Below are positions 50,866 to 59,517 of a DNA stretch of 64,000 bases, one piece after another (position 1 is the stretch's first letter; each line of letters starts with the position of its first letter). The notes beneath the pieces were generated by a model, which worked only from the letters and a program-made list of their open reading frames with translations, was not told the origin of the DNA and did no database searches. Where the stretch lies: positions 106,001-170,000 of the forward strand of contig JAPZSB010000011.1 of NCBI GenBank assembly GCA_027531565.1, read 5' to 3'. Position numbers and translations under genes: made by a program. Source of the stretch: Beijerinckiaceae bacterium (lineage in GTDB: Bacteria > Pseudomonadota > Alphaproteobacteria > Rhizobiales > Beijerinckiaceae).

Positions 50866-53800
50866 TCAGCCGTTGCCCGGCGGCGGAAGCGGTTGCGCCG
50901 TCGGTTCGCGCCGGTCGAGAACCGACTGGCGGCCATCGCCCGCACTGCGGACCGGGCGCGCGGATCCGGCGGTTTCCGGATAGCGCTTGCGGTAGGACGC
51001 CATGAACTCGACCATCGTGTCGGCGCTGACAACCGCCCGCGCCACATCGCGGAAGGCCTGCGGCCGCGTCAGGTTGTCGGTCGCGATCAGCCGGAAGGCG
51101 CCGGCATCCTCCGTCTGGCTCATCTTGGCGAGATAGCGCCCGCGCAGCCGGTCGAGGGAGAGCTTCTCGTCGCCGAGCACATAGGCGAGGCCCGCCCGGA
51201 GCGCATCGAGGCGCTGCCCTTCGTTGAGCGGGTCGGCATTCTGCCAGGCGTCGCCCAGCACGCGCTCGTAGGATTCGCCGGCCTCGCGCCAGCGCTTGCC
51301 CTTCCAGAAGATATCGGCGCGCAGGCGCTCGACATCCTCGCCACGGTCATTGGCCAGCACCTCGATCGCGAGATCGGTGCGGAACAGGTCGCCCAGCGCC
51401 CGTGCTTCGAGCAGGGCACGCGGCCGGCGCAGCTCCTCGGGCAGCGAGGCCAGCCGCGTCCCGCGCAGGACGGTCAGCGCCTTGGCCGGCTGGCGGTTCT
51501 GGAGATGCATCACGGCCAGCCGGGCCGCCACGGAGGCGCGGGCCACGCCCTCGAGCCGGTTCTTGACCTGATGCTCCAGGATCTCGGCCGCCTCGTTGAC
51601 GAGGTCAAGCTCGTGCAGGCGGTCTGCCAGCCGCCGGGCAATCTCGTCGCCGCGCCGGCCGACCGGCATCAGCGAACGGAATTCCTGGTAGAGCGCCAGC
51701 GCCTCGACCTTCGGCAACTTGTCGGCCTCGTTGTCGAGGAACAGGTTCTCGAAGCGCCGGCCCATCGTATCCTCGAGCCGGCGCGTCGCCGGATGCTCGG
51801 GCATGATCTGGCTCGCACGCTGCGCCATCAGGAAGGCCTCGCGCCAGCGCCCGTCCTTGGCATACATCTCGCCGAGCAGTTCAAGCGACTTCACTTCCAC
51901 TTCCGTCCGGCGCCAGATCGTGCTCAGCGTCTCGAATTCGGAGCGGGCATCCTCCGGCGCCACCTTGCCCTCGGCCAGGCCCGAGACCGCCCGGCCGAAA
52001 CGGGCCTCGGCCTCGATCGACCGGTCGCGCGAGGTCATCGCCACCGAATAGGCGTGGTATGCCTCGCCAAAGCGGCCCTGCATCTCGGCAAGACGGCCGG
52101 CCAGCAATTGCTGCAGGTTGGGATCGCGATACCGCGTATCGACCTTGTCGAAGCCCTGCAGCATCTCGCGCGCGAAGGAGACGTCCTTCGCCTCGATCGC
52201 GGCCGTCACCGCAATCGGGCGGAACAGCGCCTGCAGGGGCTCGGGATAGCGGTCCAGTTCCTGCGTGGCCTGCCGGAAATGCGCATTGGCCTGCGGATAG
52301 CGCATGGCCTTGGCATCGACGATGGCCTGCAGGAGCTTCTGCTCGCCCTCCATGGCAATGGCCGGCTCGTTCAGAAGGCGTCCGGCCTCGGCAAGGCGGT
52401 TCATCATCGTTGCGGCAAAGGCGCGGAGGAACACGATCTGCTTCGAGGTGGCGGCCGATTTGTCATCGGCGGCCAGCACGTCGAGCACGGCCTGCGCCTC
52501 CGGGTAGAGCGCGTTCGCGAGGTAGAACCGCGCCAGCTTGGCCCGGGCGTCGCTTCGGGTGACGCGCGGCGATTCCGCGGCGGCCCGGATCAGCTCGCGC
52601 TCGATCTTGCGGATGGAACCGCGCGAATCCTCGGTCCAGCCGTCGATATCGAGCATCAGCGGCCGGACGGCGCGCGGCCCTTCCGCCGTTTCCTGCGGCA
52701 GGGCCGACAGGTTCAGCTTGATCTCGTGCCCGATCAGCACCGTTTCCGGCTGCCGGCGCAACGTGACGGACTCGTCTTTCGGCAGCACGGCAAAGCCCGA
52801 AAGCGTGGGTTCGATCTCGAATTCGGCGAATTGCATCCCGCGGAGCGAAGCCTGCGCCGCATGCGGCACCGGCACCACGGCCAGGCGCTGGCCCGTGGCG
52901 GGATCATCGATCATGTGCAGCGCACCGACCGGACCGACCGGCGCCTCGAGCGATTCCCGGCCGTTGGCATCGAAGGCCCGGCGGAGCGCGATCGGCTGCG
53001 GCGAATACGCCTCGCCCGCGCCGATCGAGGCGCCGCGCTGGATGACGAGATCCTCGCCCTCGCGCATCAGCCAGAAGCGGCCATCGCCCGCCGGCTGGAT
53101 GCGCAGGATCGTGGCGCCCGGCATCCGGTTCAGCGCGATGGATTCGACCGCACCGGCCTGCCGGGCCGGAACCACCGGATTATTGATCGATTCCGCCGTC
53201 TCGATCAGCACGAAGAGCGACTTGCCGCGCTGGATGATCGCGACCGGGGCATCGCGCAGGTCGGCCAGCCGCAGGGCAAAGCCCTGGCTGTCCTGGCCGG
53301 CCTCGATCCGGGCCTCGATCGGTCGCTGGGCGGCCAGCTCGGTCGTGGTGACCTGCCGGGGCGGCTCGGCCCGGGCCGCCATCTGCTGCCGGGCGTCCGG
53401 AATGCCGGTCGGCTGGGCGGCGCGCGCCGGCGGCACAGCCGGAGCGGCAGTCTGGACCGACGGAGCGGCCGGAGCGGCGGTCTGGGCTGGCGGTGCCGCT
53501 GGCGTGGCGGGGGCTGCCGCCACGGCCGGAGCGGCAGGCGCAGCCGGAGCAGCCGGCGCCTCGGCGCGGGGCGCGTCGGAATCCATCGGCTGGCCATCGG
53601 CACGCGAGAAATCGAGCGTGAGGGAATCATCCTCGCGGAAGGCCCGCAGCTTCAGCCCGTCAGCCGGCTGGAGGATCACCCGCAGGGTGTCCTCGCCGGC
53701 CTCGATCTCGACATTCTGGATCAGCCCGGCCATCCGGGCGCGCACGACCTCGCGCGAGAGCTGGAAATTGCCATCGAACACGATGGTCATCTTCCCGTCC

Positions 53801-54441
53801 CTGGTCGTGTGGTCGACCGAGGCGGTCCAGGGCATCTGGAAGATCGCCCGCCGGAATTGCGGCGTCGAACCGACCTTGATGTCGATCTCGCGGTTGAGCT
53901 TGCGCTCGGCCTCGCGCTGGATCTTGCGCAGCTGGTCCTCGGCGAGCCGGGCGCGGCGGACGAGATCCTGCACCACTTCGGCCGGGAGGGCCGGCGGCAG
54001 GCCCTGCCAGCGCGGCGGCAGCAGATCGATATAGACCCGCTCGCCGGCTGGCTTCATGTCGACCTTGTAGCGGTCATTCAGGCCGAAGCGCAGCGACTTG
54101 CCGTCCGGATCGGCGCGGGCGATCGAGACGTAGTTCGGCAACTGGGTGTTGAGCTTGTCGAGATCGAGCGTAACCGGTTCGTCGAACTCGACGATGAGCA
54201 CCGAATTGACGATCCGGGTCCGGGCGGGGACTTCCTTGTCGAGCGAGAAGACGATCCGCCCGAAGCCCTGCATCTCGGAGCCGACAACGAGGCCCCGTGC
54301 GGCAAGGGCCGCACCGACCCCGAGCCCGATGGCGAGGGCCGCCATGCCCACGCGGGCGGCCAGCGACGTGAGGAGGGAAGCGGCGGCAGAACGATTACGC
54401 AACACGGGACTGACCACACTCGAAAGGAAACGCGTGGTCAC
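50866..54441 (-). CDS. Large TPR-repeat exported protein in the flagellar locus
   Basis: 1191 residues from a GTG. N-terminal hydrophobic segment (about 30-50, MAALAIGLGVGAALAARG) suggests export or anchoring. Residues 50-285 look beta-rich (e.g. MQGFGRIVFSLDKEVPARTR, RVILQPADGLKLRAF), a region of about 290-375 is Ala/Pro/Gln-rich low complexity, 375-600 is again beta-rich, and the C-terminal half is helical with repeating A-x-F/Y patterns typical of tetratricopeptide repeats. No enzyme motif. Lies between fliP and motE, so a flagellar assembly or motor role is inferred. A CtrA-like site lies 18 bp before the start. Confidence 0.75.
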   Translation of the reverse strand: MTTRFLSSVVSPVLRNRSAAASLLTSLAARVGMAALAIGLGVGAALAARGLVVGSEMQGFGRIVFSLDKEVPARTRIVNSVLIVEFDEPVTLDLDKLNTQLPNYVSIARADPDGKSLRFGLNDRYKVDMKPAGERVYIDLLPPRWQGLPPALPAEVVQDLVRRARLAEDQLRKIQREAERKLNREIDIKVGSTPQFRRAIFQMPWTASVDHTTRDGKMTIVFDGNFQLSREVVRARMAGLIQNVEIEAGEDTLRVILQPADGLKLRAFREDDSLTLDFSRADGQPMDSDAPRAEAPAAPAAPAAPAVAAAPATPAAPPAQTAAPAAPSVQTAAPAVPPARAAQPTGIPDARQQMAARAEPPRQVTTTELAAQRPIEARIEAGQDSQGFALRLADLRDAPVAIIQRGKSLFVLIETAESINNPVVPARQAGAVESIALNRMPGATILRIQPAGDGRFWLMREGEDLVIQRGASIGAGEAYSPQPIALRRAFDANGRESLEAPVGPVGALHMIDDPATGQRLAVVPVPHAAQASLRGMQFAEFEIEPTLSGFAVLPKDESVTLRRQPETVLIGHEIKLNLSALPQETAEGPRAVRPLMLDIDGWTEDSRGSIRKIERELIRAAAESPRVTRSDARAKLARFYLANALYPEAQAVLDVLAADDKSAATSKQIVFLRAFAATMMNRLAEAGRLLNEPAIAMEGEQKLLQAIVDAKAMRYPQANAHFRQATQELDRYPEPLQALFRPIAVTAAIEAKDVSFAREMLQGFDKVDTRYRDPNLQQLLAGRLAEMQGRFGEAYHAYSVAMTSRDRSIEAEARFGRAVSGLAEGKVAPEDARSEFETLSTIWRRTEVEVKSLELLGEMYAKDGRWREAFLMAQRASQIMPEHPATRRLEDTMGRRFENLFLDNEADKLPKVEALALYQEFRSLMPVGRRGDEIARRLADRLHELDLVNEAAEILEHQVKNRLEGVARASVAARLAVMHLQNRQPAKALTVLRGTRLASLPEELRRPRALLEARALGDLFRTDLAIEVLANDRGEDVERLRADIFWKGKRWREAGESYERVLGDAWQNADPLNEGQRLDALRAGLAYVLGDEKLSLDRLRGRYLAKMSQTEDAGAFRLIATDNLTRPQAFRDVARAVVSADTMVEFMASYRKRYPETAGSARPVRSAGDGRQSVLDRREPTAQPLPPPGNG

Positions 54442-54458
54442 ATCCTAGGCGTTCATGC

Positions 54459-54473
54459 CTAACGGCAGATTAA
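54459..54473. promoter_or_regulatory. CtrA-like site before the TPR gene
   Basis: CTAACGGCAGATTAA: TTAA-N7-TTAA with one mismatch (C for T in the first half). In the 81-bp gap between motE and the TPR gene. Confidence 0.45.
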
Positions 54474-54522
54474 CCCTGACAGCCGCTGTTGAGCGACCCG
54501 TTGATTATTCCGGCGCTTGCGC

Positions 54523-55380
54523 TCAGCGGCGCGGCGCGTTGGGCGCCGGCAACCGCTCCAGCTCGGTGCTGGCGGGCTGCACCGCCGTTTCCGCAAGCTG
54601 GGCATCGCCCTGCGCCGCCTGGCGGGCCAGCGCGATCGTCAGCTTCTCGGCCGCAGCGGGATCCATCACCGCCATGATCTCCGAGACCTTGCGCGGGTTC
54701 ATATGGCCGACGAGATCCATCAGGATGCGGGTATCGAGCCGGTCGAAGACGCGGGCCGCCTCTTTCGGCTTCATGCTCTCGTACATGACGACAAGCGGCT
54801 TGTAGCGGGTCTTGACATCGGCCTTGTTGCCGCCCTGGCCCAGCTGGGACTCGAGCGTCCGCAGCTCGCCGATCCGCTCGTCCAGCTTGCGCTCGCTCAT
54901 GCGGAGCAGGTTGTCCCGCAATTCGAGATCGCGGTCCTTCGATTCGATCTCGTTGCGCCGGTTGCGCAGGCGCTCCAGCAGGGCGCGCTCCTCGGCGCTG
55001 CCCCCGGCCTGGGCAACGGCACCGGGATTCTGCGGCACGACGATGCGGGTGCCCTCCGGCTCGGCCTTCGCCTTCAGGTCGGCGCGCGCCTTGTCGATCC
55101 GCGCCTGCTCTTCGGGCGTGACCTTGGCGCCGGGCGCGGGGATGTCGTCATCCGGCTTGGCGGGCTGGTCCTTCTTGTTGTTGATGGCGCCCGTGATGAT
55201 CTGTTCGTCCGGGTTGCCCTCGCGCGCGGCCGTGATGACCCGGGAGAACGCGGCGCCATTCACTTCCCGCGCCGGGAAGGAGCTCTGCGGCGGCGCGTTG
55301 AGCGCCAGCTGGAGCAGCTTCAGCGACAGCAGCGACACCATGCCGAAAACAAGGACAGGAAGCAGGCGGAGCCGTGTCAT
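54523..55380 (-). CDS. motE: MotE-like flagellar motor chaperone
   Basis: 285 residues. One N-terminal membrane anchor (about 4-22), a charged coiled-coil region (about 130-190, ERALLERLRNRRNEIESKDR), then MgtE_N-like YESMKPKEAARVFDRLDTRILMDLVGHMNPRKVSEIM in outline, the MotE signature. In rhizobia MotE is the periplasmic chaperone of MotC. Stop/start overlap with the DUF6468 gene (ATGA). Confidence 0.85.
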   Translation of the reverse strand: MTRLRLLPVLVFGMVSLLSLKLLQLALNAPPQSSFPAREVNGAAFSRVITAAREGNPDEQIITGAINNKKDQPAKPDDDIPAPGAKVTPEEQARIDKARADLKAKAEPEGTRIVVPQNPGAVAQAGGSAEERALLERLRNRRNEIESKDRDLELRDNLLRMSERKLDERIGELRTLESQLGQGGNKADVKTRYKPLVVMYESMKPKEAARVFDRLDTRILMDLVGHMNPRKVSEIMAVMDPAAAEKLTIALARQAAQGDAQLAETAVQPASTELERLPAPNAPRR

Positions 55381-55838
55381 GCCACGTTATCCCGTTGGGT
55401 CGGATCAGCCACGCGCGACTGGGCCTGGCTGGCAAGCGCCTGCGCGGTGGCGAGCGTCTGGTTGATTCGCGACAGGCCGCGCTGGCCCGCGGCGGGATCG
55501 GCCGCAGGAGCCCCCGTCGTGGAGACAATCCGGCTGATCCGGTTGAGGATGTCGTCGCCCGAGCGGATCTGGTCCTCCAGATCGGCGGTGTAACGCTCGG
55601 CCACGCGGAGCCGTTCGGCCAGCGTGCGGTCGCAATCGCCCAGGGTGGCGCGCAGGGCATCGATCGCGCGTTCGGCACGCTCGGTCGCGGCGCCAAGCTC
55701 CACCACCGTCTTCCGCATGACGGCCTCGTCCTGCCGGACCTGCCGCAGCCGCCGGTCGAGCATGATGCAATAGCCGATGGTGACGACCAGCAGGCCGACA
55801 ACCATCAATTCAATGACCAACCCGAGATTGCCTGCCAT
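55377..55838 (-). CDS. DUF6468 domain protein
   Basis: 153 residues. One N-terminal membrane helix (about 5-25, LGLVIELMVVGLLVVTIGYC) and a helical, probably coiled-coil body (RRLRQVRQDEAVMRKTVVEL). DUF6468 occurs in alphaproteobacterial flagellar loci between fliM and motE. Function unknown; the conserved neighbourhood suggests a motor or assembly accessory. Confidence 0.8.
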   Translation of the reverse strand: MAGNLGLVIELMVVGLLVVTIGYCIMLDRRLRQVRQDEAVMRKTVVELGAATERAERAIDALRATLGDCDRTLAERLRVAERYTADLEDQIRSGDDILNRISRIVSTTGAPAADPAAGQRGLSRINQTLATAQALASQAQSRVADPTQRDNVA

Positions 55839-55841
55839 ATG

Positions 55842-56984
55842 TCACCTGTCGCGCCGCACGGAAGCGCCCTGTTCGAAAGCTGCGAAGGTCGTCTTCGACC
55901 GTTTGAGAGGCTTGGCGATTTCAATCGCCATATTGTCACCCATTCTCCCGATTCGCCCCTGCGTGACCAGCATGTCACCGCAACGGAGCGTCACAAGCGG
56001 ATCACCGCGCACGTCAAAGACCAGCGTGTCGCCGACCTTGAGGTCGAGCACCTTCTTCACCGGCATCTGGGTTTCGTGGAGAACGGCATCGATATCGAGC
56101 TTGGCCTGCCAGATCTCGCTGGCGAGATGCCCTTCCCAGATATGGTCGCGGCCGAGCTTTTCCCCCATATAGCTCTGGAGGAGCAGCTCGCGGATCGGCT
56201 CGATCGTGGCATAGGGGAGCAGCAGCTCCACGCGGCCGCCGCGCCCTTCGAGGTCGATGGCCAGCGCGATCAGGATCGCGGCATTGGCCGGCCGGGTGAT
56301 CGAGGCGAAGCGCGGGTTGGTCTCGATGCGCTCGGCGAGGAACTTCACCGGCGAGAGCGGCTGGAAGGCCTGCTCGGCCTCGCCCAGCACCAGGTCGAGC
56401 AGCCTTTTGACGAGGCTGACCTCGACCGTGGTGTAGGGCCGGCCCTCGATGCGGAAATTCGAGAGGCCCCGGCGCCCGCCCAGCAGCACGTCCATGACGA
56501 GGTAGATGAGATCGGAATCGATCGTCACCAGCCCGTAATTCTCCCAGGGCTCGGCCTTGAACACCGAGAGGATGGTCGGCAGCGGCAGCGACGAGACATA
56601 GTCGCCGAATCGCACCGAGGTCACGTCGTCGAGGCTGACTTCGACATTGTCCGAGAAGAAGGAGCGCAGGCTGGTCGTCAGCGTCCGCACGAGGCGGTCG
56701 AAGACGATTTCGAGCATCGGCAGGCGCTCGTAGGACACCACCGTCGAATCGACGATGGCGCGCACGCCGTTCTGCTTGGACTGGTCGGCATCTTCCGGGT
56801 CGAACCCGAAGATCGTGTCCACTTCCTCCTGGTCGAGGAAGAGCCCGGTACCGAGATCGAGGTCCAGCCCCGCATCCGCCGGACGCGCATCAAGGCCGGT
56901 TTCCTGGCCATCGCCGGATTCACCGAGAGCCTTGGCCCATTCGTCGGCAAGATCGTCCTGGGTCTGATCGGGAGTGTCTGCCAC
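55842..56984 (-). CDS. fliM: Flagellar motor switch protein FliM
   Basis: 380 residues. N-terminal LFLDQEEVDTIFGF is a divergent form of the CheY-binding motif and is preceded by about 45 acidic residues, longer than in E. coli. The middle domain has LLGGRRGLSNFRIEGRPYT (GGxG region) and the C-terminal SPOA domain VGDTLVFDVRGDPLVTLRCGD. Sits in the C-ring. Confidence 0.95.
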   Translation of the reverse strand: MADTPDQTQDDLADEWAKALGESGDGQETGLDARPADAGLDLDLGTGLFLDQEEVDTIFGFDPEDADQSKQNGVRAIVDSTVVSYERLPMLEIVFDRLVRTLTTSLRSFFSDNVEVSLDDVTSVRFGDYVSSLPLPTILSVFKAEPWENYGLVTIDSDLIYLVMDVLLGGRRGLSNFRIEGRPYTTVEVSLVKRLLDLVLGEAEQAFQPLSPVKFLAERIETNPRFASITRPANAAILIALAIDLEGRGGRVELLLPYATIEPIRELLLQSYMGEKLGRDHIWEGHLASEIWQAKLDIDAVLHETQMPVKKVLDLKVGDTLVFDVRGDPLVTLRCGDMLVTQGRIGRMGDNMAIEIAKPLKRSKTTFAAFEQGASVRRDR

Positions 56985-57031
56985 GTCTCTTTCTCCGCTA
57001 TGCTCGTCGAGGCCGCGATAACCGCGTCAGC

Positions 57032-57535
57032 TCACTGCACCAGCACGTCCTTGAACAGGATGGCTTCGACCCGGGCCGGATAGATCGCGGCATTGATCCG
57101 CCGCACCAGTTCTTCCTTGAGGCGGTAGAGCCCGGCCGATCCCTCGAGATCCGACGGCCTGAGCTCGCGCAGGAAGATCTGGAAATTGTCCATCACGCGC
57201 GGCATCAGCGGCTGGATCTCGGCGACCATCTTCTGGTCCTCGAGTTCGAGCGCGACCTTCATCTTCAGATAGACCGGCCGCTCCTGGCCGGGCACCATCG
57301 CGAGGTTGGTCGTGATTTCCGGCAGGTCGAAGAACACCATCTTCTTCGCCGTCGAGGCCTGCTGCTTCGCGGCATTCTTGCCGAGGAACATGTAGGCCCC
57401 GCCCCCCGCCGCGATCAGCGCCGCAAGGGCCGCCGCGCCGAACAGCATCAGCTTCTTCTTTTTCGGCATCGCCGCCTTGGCCGGCGGCTGGCCTTCAACC
57501 GGGATCTGGTCCGCATTCGCCACGTCGGTCGCCAT
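57032..57535 (-). CDS. fliL: Flagellar basal body protein FliL
   Basis: 167 residues. Single membrane helix (about 30-50, MLFGAAALAALIAAGGGAYMF) after a lysine-rich stretch. C-terminal VMDNFQIFLRELRPSDLEGSAGLYRLKEEL and INAAIYPARVEAILFKDVLVQ are typical. Supports the stator. First gene of fliL-fliM-DUF6468-motE-TPR, all minus strand; a CtrA half-site is 80 bp upstream. Confidence 0.94.
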   Translation of the reverse strand: MATDVANADQIPVEGQPPAKAAMPKKKKLMLFGAAALAALIAAGGGAYMFLGKNAAKQQASTAKKMVFFDLPEITTNLAMVPGQERPVYLKMKVALELEDQKMVAEIQPLMPRVMDNFQIFLRELRPSDLEGSAGLYRLKEELVRRINAAIYPARVEAILFKDVLVQ

Positions 57536-57614
57536 GTTCTCGCCCTAACTGGTGATGGTCTGCCTGGTGCGGTTCCGGAATCGGTTCCGCCGTCTGTGCT
57601 GACCTTGGCGGACC

Positions 57615-57622
57615 ATGGTTAA
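57615..57622. promoter_or_regulatory. CtrA half-site before fliL
   Basis: ATGGTTAA in the palindrome CCATGG-TTAAC; continuing TTAA-N7-TTTC, so the second half is degenerate. 80 bp from the fliL start. Confidence 0.4.
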
Positions 57623-57760
57623 CGATTACTTTCCAAATCGCCCCGCCCGGCAAATTTTGCCCGATCCTTTTTGCCGACTGGCAATTCCGCTCCACAGGAT
57701 GGCGGCAGCTGATTTCAATTATCCCTCTGTTTTGCCGACATTTTTATCAAAACCCGGCTC

Positions 57761-57776
57761 TGGCACGCCCCTTGTT
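57761..57776 (+). promoter_or_regulatory. Sigma-54 promoter of flgF
   Basis: TGGCACGCCCCTTGTT: matches the -24/-12 consensus TGGCACG-N4-TTGCW at all fixed positions but the -12 C, which is T. Correct GG to G spacing. 83 bp before the flgF ATG. Sigma-54 commonly drives late flagellar operons. Confidence 0.6.
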
Positions 57777-57784
57777 ATGGTTAA
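57777..57784. promoter_or_regulatory. CtrA half-site next to the sigma-54 promoter
   Basis: ATGGTTAA directly follows the -12 element and would cover about -10 to -3. In a GTTATGGTTAA context shared with the site at 48621. Confidence 0.4.
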
Positions 57785-57858
57785 GGGCATCGGCAGGTTC
57801 TTGCGCTGGGGAGCGAGGAGAACAGGCCACCACTCGAGGAGCAAAGGGAGTCCGTTCC

Positions 57859-58599
57859 ATGGAGAACGTTCTTCTCGTCAGCCTGTCGCGCCAGATGGCG
57901 CTCAGGCGAGAATTGGATGTCATCGCGAACAATGTCGCGAATGCGCAGACGAACGGCTTCAAGCGCCGCTCGGCTGACAGCCGTGAATTCCAGATGCCGA
58001 AAGCCGCCGCGGAAACGTTCAAGCGGGGCGAGGACCGGCGCGTTTCCTTCGTCGTCGACCGCGGCACGCCGCTCGACATGTCCACCGGCTCCGTCGAGCC
58101 GACCGGCAACCCGCTGGACATTGCCATCAACGGCGATGCCTTCCTGGTGGTGCAGACGCCGAATGGCGAGCGCTTCACCCGCAACGGCGCGCTGATGGTC
58201 AATGCCAATGGCCAGCTCGTGAACAGCGACGGGTTCCCCGTGCTCGGCGAGCAGGGCGTCTACCAGTTCAATGCCGACGAGCGCGACCTCGCGGTCGCGC
58301 CGGATGGCAACGTCACCTCGTCCAACGGCAACCGGGGCCGGCTGCGCCTCGTGCGCTTCGAAAACCCGCAGGTGCTCGAGAATGCGGGGTCGAATCTCTT
58401 CACCACCCAGGTCCAGCCGCAGCCTGCCCTGCAGGCCCGCGTGCAGTCGGGCTTCCTGGAACGGTCGAATGTACGTCCGGTCGTCGAGATCAGCCGGATG
58501 ATCGAGGTCACGCGTCAGTACCAGAGCATCGCAGGCCTGATCGGGCGGCAGGACGAAATCCGCCGCTCGGCCATCCAGCGCCTTGGCGAGCCCATCTGA
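57859..58599 (+). CDS. flgF: Flagellar rod protein FlgF
   Basis: 246 residues from the ATG with GGGAG. N-terminal LSRQMALRRELDVIANNVANAQTNGFKRR-type rod motif in outline; C-terminal MIEVTRQYQSIAGLIGRQDEIRRSAIQRLGE. First gene of flgF-flgG-flgA-flgH. Confidence 0.95.
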   Translation: MENVLLVSLSRQMALRRELDVIANNVANAQTNGFKRRSADSREFQMPKAAAETFKRGEDRRVSFVVDRGTPLDMSTGSVEPTGNPLDIAINGDAFLVVQTPNGERFTRNGALMVNANGQLVNSDGFPVLGEQGVYQFNADERDLAVAPDGNVTSSNGNRGRLRLVRFENPQVLENAGSNLFTTQVQPQPALQARVQSGFLERSNVRPVVEISRMIEVTRQYQSIAGLIGRQDEIRRSAIQRLGEPI

Positions 58600-58604
58600 G
58601 TAAG

Positions 58605-58623
58605 GCCGGCCCCGTCGGCCGGC
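58605..58623 (+). other. Hairpin between flgF and flgG
   Basis: Stem GCCGGCC / GGCCGGC with 5-base loop, 5 bases after the flgF stop. No T-run; could act as a partial attenuator or mRNA 3' end. Confidence 0.45.
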
Positions 58624-58714
58624 TCTCCGTCACCCGAGTCCCTGTTCACGAGGCCGCGATCGCGGGCGCGTTCCCCGGCGCGCGGCCCTCCCAGAAGTCA
58701 GAAGGAAGAACCCC

Positions 58715-59506
58715 ATGCGCGCGCTTTACACGGCCGCCACCGGCATGAAGGCCCAGGAAAAGAGTGTCGAGGTCATTTCGAACAACGTCGCCAACATGCG
58801 GACGACGGGGTTCAAGCGGCAGATGATCCATTTCCAGGATCTGCTCTATGATCACCAGCGCCGGGCCGGCGCCCCGACCTCGGACCAGAACACCCAGGCC
58901 CCGGCCGGCGTGTTCGTCGGCTCGGGCACCCGGGTCGTCGCCACCCCGCGCATCATGTCGCAGGGCAACATCACCCAGACCGAGCGGACCTATGATCTCG
59001 CCATCCGCGGCGAGGGCTTCTTCCGCGTCCAGCTGCCCGATGGCCGCACGGCCTATGCCCGCGACGGCGGTTTCGAGACCGACGCCCAGGGCCGGATCGT
59101 GACGAAGGAAGGCTATCTGGTCGATCCGGGCATCACCATCCCTCAGGATGCGACCAGCGTGGCCATCAACCAGCAGGGCCAGGTCTCCGCCCTCCTGCCG
59201 GGCAATGCCCAGCCGCAGCTGCTCGGCCAGATCAGCCTGGCCCGCTTCATCAACAAGACGGGCCTCGAATCGATCGGCGACAACCTCTATCTCGAAACGG
59301 CGGGCTCGGGCCCGGCCATCGAGGGCACGCCCGGCGGCGAGGGCTTCGGCAACCTCCAGCAGGGCTATCTCGAGGAATCGAACGTCAATGCGGTGACCGA
59401 GATCGCCGCCATGATCCAGGCCCAGCGGGCCTACGAACTCAACTCCAAGATCATCACCGGGGCCGACCAGATGCTGTCGTCCACCGCGCAGATGTATCGC
59501 GCCTGA
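58715..59506 (+). CDS. flgG: Flagellar distal rod protein FlgG
   Basis: 263 residues from the ATG with GAAGGAAG. MRALYTAATGMKAQEKSVEV opening, NNVANMRTTGFKR, and C-terminal GYLEESNVNAVTEIAAMI with IQAQRAYELNSKIITGADQML. Forms the distal rod. Confidence 0.97.
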   Translation: MRALYTAATGMKAQEKSVEVISNNVANMRTTGFKRQMIHFQDLLYDHQRRAGAPTSDQNTQAPAGVFVGSGTRVVATPRIMSQGNITQTERTYDLAIRGEGFFRVQLPDGRTAYARDGGFETDAQGRIVTKEGYLVDPGITIPQDATSVAINQQGQVSALLPGNAQPQLLGQISLARFINKTGLESIGDNLYLETAGSGPAIEGTPGGEGFGNLQQGYLEESNVNAVTEIAAMIQAQRAYELNSKIITGADQMLSSTAQMYRA

Positions 59507-59517
59507 GGAGGCTCGCC

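Larger units (their letters stand above)
57536..57858. other. Divergent flagellar promoter region, fliL / flgF
   Basis: 323 bp without a gene. Contains a CtrA half-site near fliL, a near-consensus sigma-54 promoter and a second CtrA half-site on the flgF side, and pairs of GGCAA/TTGCC words (57650-57690). No RNA gene recognised. Confidence 0.6.
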
